A stretch of DNA of 39,222 nt from JBHPGW01 sp042569785 (GTDB lineage: Bacteria; Planctomycetota; Phycisphaerae; Sedimentisphaerales; Anaerobacaceae). Shown piece by piece: positions 34,191 through 39,222 of the stretch. The notes below the pieces were generated by a model. The model had not been told where the DNA came from, did no database searches, and worked only from the letters and a program-made list of their open reading frames with translations. Made by a program: the position numbers and the translations under genes. The DNA is taken from positions 1 through 39,222 of the forward strand of contig JBHPGW010000023.1 of assembly GCA_042569785.1 (NCBI GenBank), read 5' to 3'. Position 1 is the first letter of the stretch, and each line of letters starts with the position of its first letter.

Positions 34191-37100
34191 ATGGCAAAAC
34201 GGTCACGAGGCCCAAAATCTCATAAATTTCGCAATAAGCTGCTGTTGAACCAGTGGCTTATCAGTCTGTTCGGCATTGATCCTTTACAGGAACATAAACT
34301 TCGAGGAATGGTTGTTAGGCCATTTCATATTCTTGCAGATCCTATCAATGATCCAAGGATGGAAGGCTTCGATCATGATAATTTGCACAACTTTTATCAC
34401 AACCTGGTCAATAGCAATATCTTCTGGAATCAAAACTGCAAGCTGAGCAAAGAGCAGATACTTGTCTATGAAGAAAACATTGTCCGTCACACACTCACGA
34501 TCAATGACAAACGGCACCGTCCGATTGTCTGGAAATATTATCAGTGGCTAACGCTTCTGTTCTGTGAAATATATTTTGACAGATATTTCAACGACCAAGA
34601 GGCTCTTCTTAATGATCTGAACGAATTTGTTGAAAGCTTCAACCGTCACTGGGTTGATTATGCAGATGTGCCGCTTTATGAAAAAGATGACTTAAATAAG
34701 CTTTGTATGCAGAATGCTACGGGCAGCGGAAAAACGCTGTTGATGCATATCAATCTGATGCAATTCAGACATTATGCGGTGATTACCGGTAGAGACAAGG
34801 AACTGTCTCGTGTCATTTTGCTTACACCTAATGAACGATTAAGCCAGCAACATCTGACAGAATTCCATGAAAGTGATGTCGATGCAGCTGATTTTGCCAG
34901 TGAAGGATTTAACCTGTTTACGCAGGCAAGGCATCTTGATCGAGTTGACATTCTTGAAATCACTAAACTGGCTGACCAGGAAGGTCCTAACACCATTGCT
35001 ACCAGAAGTCTGGGTGATCAGAATTTACTTTTAGTAGACGAAGGCCACAGAGGTATGAGTGGCAAGGAAGAGGGTGTATGGTTTACTCGTCGAGCAGCTC
35101 TTTGCGAGAAAGGATTTACCTTCGAGTATTCAGCGACATTTGAACAGGCTATCGCCGCTGCTAAGAACGATGCATTCGAAAACAGCTATGCAAAGACAGT
35201 AATCTTTGACTATTCTTACCGTTGGTTCTATGAAGATGGCTTTGGCAAGGATTATCAGATTTTAAATTTGCCTAAATCATACGATGAAACAAAAGCGGCA
35301 TATATGACTGCTTGTTTGTTAAAGTTTTATCAACAGCTAAGAATTTATCAGGACAAGGTTATTGAGTTCGATGATTTTAACCTTGAAAAACCGCTATGGG
35401 TTTTTGTGGGAAGTACAGTTTCGAAAGCAAAGGGCGGAACAAAAGAAGAAAAGGCTGTTGCTGCAGATGTGGCACAGATCATTCAATTTATTGCGGATTT
35501 TCTTGACGATCAAATCTCTTCGAAAAGACGGATTCAAGAAATTCTAATAGGCAGAGGTCAGGATACAGGTTTGCTCGACAAAGACGGTAACGACATTTTT
35601 GCCGGTGCATTCTGCTATCTGGCTAAAGCCATGAATGCAGGTGACTCAGTCGAAGATATTTATAAAGACATTTTGAAGCGGGTATTTAATAATCACGCTG
35701 GCGGTCATTTGGAACTGGCCAGGATCAAGGGTGATTCTGGTGAGGTTGCACTCAAGAGTGGGGCAGCAGAAGAGCCTTTTGGACTTATTAACGTCGGCGA
35801 TGCTAAGGGGCTTTGTGATCATGTTGAGGAAGTTGCCAATCACCATGACACAAAACTGGAAGTTGTGGACAGCGATTTTACCGAAGCAATGTTTGCTTCA
35901 GTGAAGGACTCTGCTTCACCCGTGAACTTGCTTATTGGTTCAAAGAAATTTGTTGAAGGATGGGACTGCTGGCGTGTAAGCACGATGGGTTTAATGCATG
36001 TTGGACGCAGCGAAGGATCACAGATTATCCAGCTATTTGGCCGTGGTGTGCGTCTGAAGGGTTATCAATGGAGCCTCAAGCGTAGTGGACATTCCTTTGC
36101 TCCACAGCGTCCTCTGTTTATTGAGGAACTTGAGACATTGAACGTATTCGGCATTGAGGCGGACTTTATGGAGAAATTCCGTGAGTTCTTAAAAGAAGAA
36201 GGCTTGCCGGGTAATGAACGAAGGCGAATTATTACAATTCCACTGAATGTTACTTACGACTTTGGCAAAAAACTTAAAATTCTGCGGCCCAAACGGAAAG
36301 CTTCCGACGGGAAGGAATATGATTTCAAAAAAGATGCTCCTGTGCCGTCAGTTGGTGATATTCCTGAATACCTAACACATAATACAGTGGTTGCTGATTG
36401 GTATCCACGTATTCAGTCAGTACAGTCTCGTGGAGTTGGCTTGGCAACTCAGAAAGACCGTGTTCAGCTCAGAGAGAAGCATTTGGCACTGCTTGATTAT
36501 GATGCATTGTTCTTTGAACTGGAACGCTTCAAGCGGGAACGAAGCTGGTATAATTTTAATATATCCAAGGATGGTATACGGCAACTGTTGGCCGATCCTT
36601 CCTGGTACACACTTCATATGCCTGAGATAAGATTGGACCCAAGCGGCTTCGATGGAGTAATGCTACTGCAGCAAGTGGCGGCTGAACTGTTGAAACGCTA
36701 CTGTGACCATTACTACAACTATCGTAAGCGTGAATATATTGAACCAAGACTGGAATTACGAGAACTGACTCCCGATGATGATAATTTGCCCTCTGATGAT
36801 CAATATCAGCTCATAGTTGATGGTGATGAGGAGCAGGTCATCCAGGCAATTCAGCAGATTAAAAAGGATATTGAGGAACGCAAAGATGACCTTCTACGCA
36901 TTGGTGATTTATGTGCGTGTAACTTTGGGAAGCATCTATATCAGCCGCTGTTCCACGTAAGACGTGGTGGAAAGATCACTATTTTGCCAGTCGCTTTAAA
37001 TGAGAGCGAATATCAGTTTGTAGAAGATTTAAAAAATTGGTGTGATGACAACAATAAGCAGCTGAAGAAAGACAGAGCCGAATTATTCCTACTCAGAAAT

Positions 37101-37460
37101 ATGAGCCGAGGCAAAGGCGTTGGCTTCTTTGAGGCTGGAAACTTTCATCCGGATTTCATCCTTTGGTTGCTGGTTGATGGCAAACAACATGTAACATTTA
37201 TCGAGCCCCATGGTTTGATACATGAAGGTCCGGCAAGTGAGAAGGTATTATTCTATGAACATATCAAGGATGTGGAAAAGCGGCTGGGTGACAAAGATGT
37301 TATTTTAAACAGCTTTATCCTTTCGTGGACACGCCATCCTCAACTTAGCTGGGGACTTTCACGTGAGGAGATGGAAAAAATGCATGTGCTCTTCATGAAT
37401 GAAGATCAAGACGGTTATATTGACAAGCTTTTTGATGCTTTGATGGAGGCTGCTGTATAG
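34191..37460 (+). CDS. Type III Res-like SF2 helicase with atypical nuclease motif
   Basis: A 1089-residue protein. Motor: CMQNATGSGKTLLMH (K181), LLTPNERLSQQH, LLVDEGHRG (D283), SATF, and VEGWDCWRVSTMGLMHVG with QIIQLFGRGVRLKG, as in Res and related helicases. A C-terminal nuclease-like domain contains FHPDFILWLL (D988) and, 17 residues later, FIEPHGL (E1005, H1007). In type III Res the second motif is ExK; here the lysine is replaced by His, so cleavage chemistry is uncertain. It carries an N-terminal ~150-residue segment of unknown role. It lies 25 bp after the kinase. Together with the methyltransferase it forms the restriction core. Confidence 0.85.
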   Translation: MAKRSRGPKSHKFRNKLLLNQWLISLFGIDPLQEHKLRGMVVRPFHILADPINDPRMEGFDHDNLHNFYHNLVNSNIFWNQNCKLSKEQILVYEENIVRHTLTINDKRHRPIVWKYYQWLTLLFCEIYFDRYFNDQEALLNDLNEFVESFNRHWVDYADVPLYEKDDLNKLCMQNATGSGKTLLMHINLMQFRHYAVITGRDKELSRVILLTPNERLSQQHLTEFHESDVDAADFASEGFNLFTQARHLDRVDILEITKLADQEGPNTIATRSLGDQNLLLVDEGHRGMSGKEEGVWFTRRAALCEKGFTFEYSATFEQAIAAAKNDAFENSYAKTVIFDYSYRWFYEDGFGKDYQILNLPKSYDETKAAYMTACLLKFYQQLRIYQDKVIEFDDFNLEKPLWVFVGSTVSKAKGGTKEEKAVAADVAQIIQFIADFLDDQISSKRRIQEILIGRGQDTGLLDKDGNDIFAGAFCYLAKAMNAGDSVEDIYKDILKRVFNNHAGGHLELARIKGDSGEVALKSGAAEEPFGLINVGDAKGLCDHVEEVANHHDTKLEVVDSDFTEAMFASVKDSASPVNLLIGSKKFVEGWDCWRVSTMGLMHVGRSEGSQIIQLFGRGVRLKGYQWSLKRSGHSFAPQRPLFIEELETLNVFGIEADFMEKFREFLKEEGLPGNERRRIITIPLNVTYDFGKKLKILRPKRKASDGKEYDFKKDAPVPSVGDIPEYLTHNTVVADWYPRIQSVQSRGVGLATQKDRVQLREKHLALLDYDALFFELERFKRERSWYNFNISKDGIRQLLADPSWYTLHMPEIRLDPSGFDGVMLLQQVAAELLKRYCDHYYNYRKREYIEPRLELRELTPDDDNLPSDDQYQLIVDGDEEQVIQAIQQIKKDIEERKDDLLRIGDLCACNFGKHLYQPLFHVRRGGKITILPVALNESEYQFVEDLKNWCDDNNKQLKKDRAELFLLRNMSRGKGVGFFEAGNFHPDFILWLLVDGKQHVTFIEPHGLIHEGPASEKVLFYEHIKDVEKRLGDKDVILNSFILSWTRHPQLSWGLSREEMEKMHVLFMNEDQDGYIDKLFDALMEAAV

Positions 37461-37495
37461 TTGTTTAATATATTACATTAAGAAAGGAGTGGCAA

Positions 37496-37618
37496 ATGCC
37501 AAGGCTTGAACATTTACGTCAACAATTAGGGGAAATACTACAGGAAGACCGTGGGTGTTATTGGTTATGCTACCAGATACTCCGAAGGCTTGGGGAAAGA
37601 AGCCCTGATGTATTGTAA
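37496..37618 (+). CDS. 40-residue ORF with strong ribosome binding site
   Basis: ATG 37496 follows AAAGGAG at 37483-37489 with ideal spacing. The product begins MPRLEHLRQQLGEILQEDRG and ends CYWLCYQILRRLGERSPDVL. It is helical and basic with two cysteines. It lies 35 bp after the Res-like gene and 16 bp before the hydrolase. No family recognised. The ribosome binding site and spacing argue for translation, either as a small partner protein or as a coupling leader for the hydrolase, which itself has only a weak site. Confidence 0.5.
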   Translation: MPRLEHLRQQLGEILQEDRGCYWLCYQILRRLGERSPDVL

Positions 37619-37634
37619 GATTTAGAAGATCAAT

Positions 37635-38726
37635 ATGGCCACAGTTCATAAAATCTCGGATACAAACAGCATGACGACAATGGATGTTGTCTTTATTCAT
37701 GGTCTTAATGGCGATCTACTCAAAACATGGACTGATGATGAAGATTGTTTCTGGCCAGACTGGTTACTCGAAGATTTTCCAGAAGCAAATATATGGGCCA
37801 TAGGTTACGATGCATCACCTACAAAATGGAAAAAGGAGACTCTTTCTTTTTTCAAAAGATCACAGAGCATTAGCGAGCATCTCAGAACAGAAGGGATTGG
37901 TAGTAGGCCTGTCAGCTTCATATGCCATAGTCTTGGTGGACTTATTGTTAAGCAGATCCTAAGAAGCTCAATTATAGATGCCCATTTAGGGCAATGTCAG
38001 ATTTATGATAACACACGGGGAGTTGTTTTTTTAGCTACGCCACATCGTGGTTCTGCATTGGCAAATTTGTTCTCAAAAGTTCATTTACTAAGAACCACCA
38101 AATTAGTTGAATATTTAAAGTGCAATGAAGATTCTATTGAAGATCTGTATTATTTCTATCGTAAGTCATTAATTCCTACGCTTAGCTTTCACGAGACAGA
38201 GCGTACACCTTTGTTTAAAGCTCTTGCTTTTTGTCAAAATATCCCATTAACAAACGAACTTTTATGCCCTATTGTGGTGCCTGAAAAATCCGCAGATTGC
38301 GGCATTGGTGGCGAACCAAGTCCTATAGAGAAAAATCATTACGATATATGTAAGTTTAACAACAAAGATAATTCTCATTACAAAATGTTGTTGAATTTTT
38401 TACGGGATAACATCTGCAAGGAAGACCTTCTATCTGTACGAGATATACCTGAAAATATCTCTGGGGTGAGCAAGATAGATACCATTAGAATTGAGATGTC
38501 ATCTTCGATAGCTAATGGGGATTGGGAAAAAACCAAACAGTTAATTCATGAGTGTGAAGAAATATTAGATAATAACATGCAATTGCCAAATAGAGCAGAG
38601 ACGTATTTATTCTTAGCAGATTCAGAAAAAAGTCGAGTTGATGAATCAAGCAGAATAGACTCAGAAGAAAAAGATTACAGCATTGTAAATAATTTAATAA
38701 ATAAGGCCAAGCGAGCAAATGAATAG
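37635..38726 (+). CDS. Alpha/beta hydrolase (serine esterase/lipase-like) with helical tail
   Basis: A 363-residue protein. VVFIHGLNGD (oxyanion HG), ICHSLGGLIVKQIL (nucleophile elbow, S99) and FLATPHRGSALAN are the DUF676/PGAP1-like lipase signatures. Candidate His is in KNHYDICKF (around residue 235). The last ~100 residues are helical and TPR-like (WEKTKQLIHECEEIL). Such esterase domains appear as effectors in bacterial immune systems and as N-terminal domains of NLR-like proteins. Here it follows the restriction-like operon and overlaps the next gene by 8 bp, so it may be an extra effector or a separate two-gene unit. No signal peptide is evident, so it is likely cytoplasmic. Confidence 0.82.
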   Translation: MATVHKISDTNSMTTMDVVFIHGLNGDLLKTWTDDEDCFWPDWLLEDFPEANIWAIGYDASPTKWKKETLSFFKRSQSISEHLRTEGIGSRPVSFICHSLGGLIVKQILRSSIIDAHLGQCQIYDNTRGVVFLATPHRGSALANLFSKVHLLRTTKLVEYLKCNEDSIEDLYYFYRKSLIPTLSFHETERTPLFKALAFCQNIPLTNELLCPIVVPEKSADCGIGGEPSPIEKNHYDICKFNNKDNSHYKMLLNFLRDNICKEDLLSVRDIPENISGVSKIDTIRIEMSSSIANGDWEKTKQLIHECEEILDNNMQLPNRAETYLFLADSEKSRVDESSRIDSEEKDYSIVNNLINKAKRANE

Positions 38727-39222
38727 TTACAAAAAAAATCTATTAAACAAAAAGATTGAAAAATTGGAAGAAAGCATAAGCTCAGGTGCCAAAATTAAGC
38801 TCGAGGCTACAGAGAAAGCCATCTCTGCACTCATAGAAAAGAACGAGCTTGAAGAAGCTGAGAAGAAGATTGCTTCAATTAAGTTGTCAGAAAGCTGGTG
38901 CCATAAAGCTGTAACCGTTTATGTTCTTAGAAAAAAACATGAGTTAGCAAAAAAAGTTATCAAGTGGGCAAAAGAAACCTCCAATAAACTTTATGTTTGG
39001 CGGCTTTGTATATATGAGTATGCCAAGACCCGGTGGCAAAACATATGGGGACATGGCCCAGAAGGCATTATTGTTTTGCCAGGCATCGTTACTCAGAAAG
39101 AGAAAGATGAAATTTATGACATCCTTGATGTCATCCAGCCAGTTCTGCTTCATATAGAAGGAGACCAATGCATTTCAAATGAGCTTGAGGCTAAAATATT
39201 ATTTGTAGCGATTAATTCATTT
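38719..39222 (+). CDS. Partial helical protein, runs off the right edge
   Basis: ATG 38719 overlaps the hydrolase stop by eight bases, and the frame stays open for 168 codons to the end of the window. The visible part is Lys/Glu-rich and helical (IEKLEESISSGAKIKLEATE, then IEKNELEEAEKKIASIKLS), with a Trp-rich stretch TRWQNIWGHGPEG in the middle. No catalytic motif is seen. The overlap suggests a co-translated partner of the hydrolase. Confidence 0.6.
   Translation, partial: MNSYKKNLLNKKIEKLEESISSGAKIKLEATEKAISALIEKNELEEAEKKIASIKLSESWCHKAVTVYVLRKKHELAKKVIKWAKETSNKLYVWRLCIYEYAKTRWQNIWGHGPEGIIVLPGIVTQKEKDEIYDILDVIQPVLLHIEGDQCISNELEAKILFVAINSF

Noticed and set aside
26189..37460. Assignment of the right block to DISARM or BREX
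   Set aside because: SNF2 helicase and methyltransferase are present, but I see no DUF1998 protein, no phospholipase D protein, no PglZ and no BrxC-like ATPase, which those systems need.
1..39222. CRISPR array, tRNA, rRNA or insertion sequence
   Set aside because: No regularly spaced repeats, cloverleaf-like sequence, rRNA segment or transposase was seen on reading both strands by eye.

Overview
The window is a dense, almost entirely plus-strand accessory (genomic-island-like) region of moderate to low GC. Starts follow AAGGAG-type ribosome binding sites, and many genes overlap by a few bases (ATGA junctions). An oxygen-independent class III ribonucleotide reductase with its activase (nrdD-nrdG) points to an anaerobic or facultative bacterium. 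A Planctomycetes/Phycisphaerae-like or similar sediment anaerobe is my guess from the style of the gene set, not something the sequence proves. I see no rRNA, tRNA, CRISPR array or intact transposase, and no gap above 300 bp without a gene.

Left block (1-12755) is one tightly packed co-directional gene string. It encodes a HerA/DUF87-type ATPase, a very acidic helical protein, a coiled-coil protein, a WD40-type protein, two unrecognised proteins, a Lon-family (S16) protease domain with no AAA+ motor, two small proteins, a VirD4/TraG-like ATPase and a further small protein. The C-terminal domain of the Lon-like protein reappears clearly in one of the small proteins and more remotely in the other two. 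All share a central GG[M/L/I] motif and, in most copies, a late LPPxI-like motif. A repeated domain on one putative effector and several stand-alone partners, beside two pumping ATPases and a scaffold, is the best candidate here for an undescribed conflict system.

Replication/nucleotide block (12865-17867) holds a TOTE-like archaeo-eukaryotic primase, a truncated relative of the VirD4-like ATPase whose Walker A lysine is replaced, nrdD, nrdG, a dCTP deaminase and a small protein with a disrupted 5' end. A minus-strand zinc protein follows (17939-18586).

Repair block (18871-23670) is an XPB-like helicase with its partner nuclease Bax1 (DUF790), then RecQ. It is bracketed by two decayed copies of the same zinc-ribbon coding sequence, which look like a recombination scar. 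An AbiEi/AbiEii (type IV) toxin-antitoxin pair with a readable promoter and repeats follows, ending in a strong terminator (25419-25449), then a small minus-strand membrane protein.

Right block (26083-39222) is a type III-restriction-like operon with its own promoter and small HTH regulator. It contains an SNF2 helicase, a large beta-class adenine methyltransferase, a RuvC/DUF3010-like protein, a eukaryotic-type kinase with a C-terminal cysteine cluster, and a Res-like helicase with an altered nuclease motif. A 40-residue ORF, an alpha/beta hydrolase and a gene running off the right edge follow. This is more elaborate than a standard Mod-Res pair, and I cannot match it from memory to DISARM or BREX.
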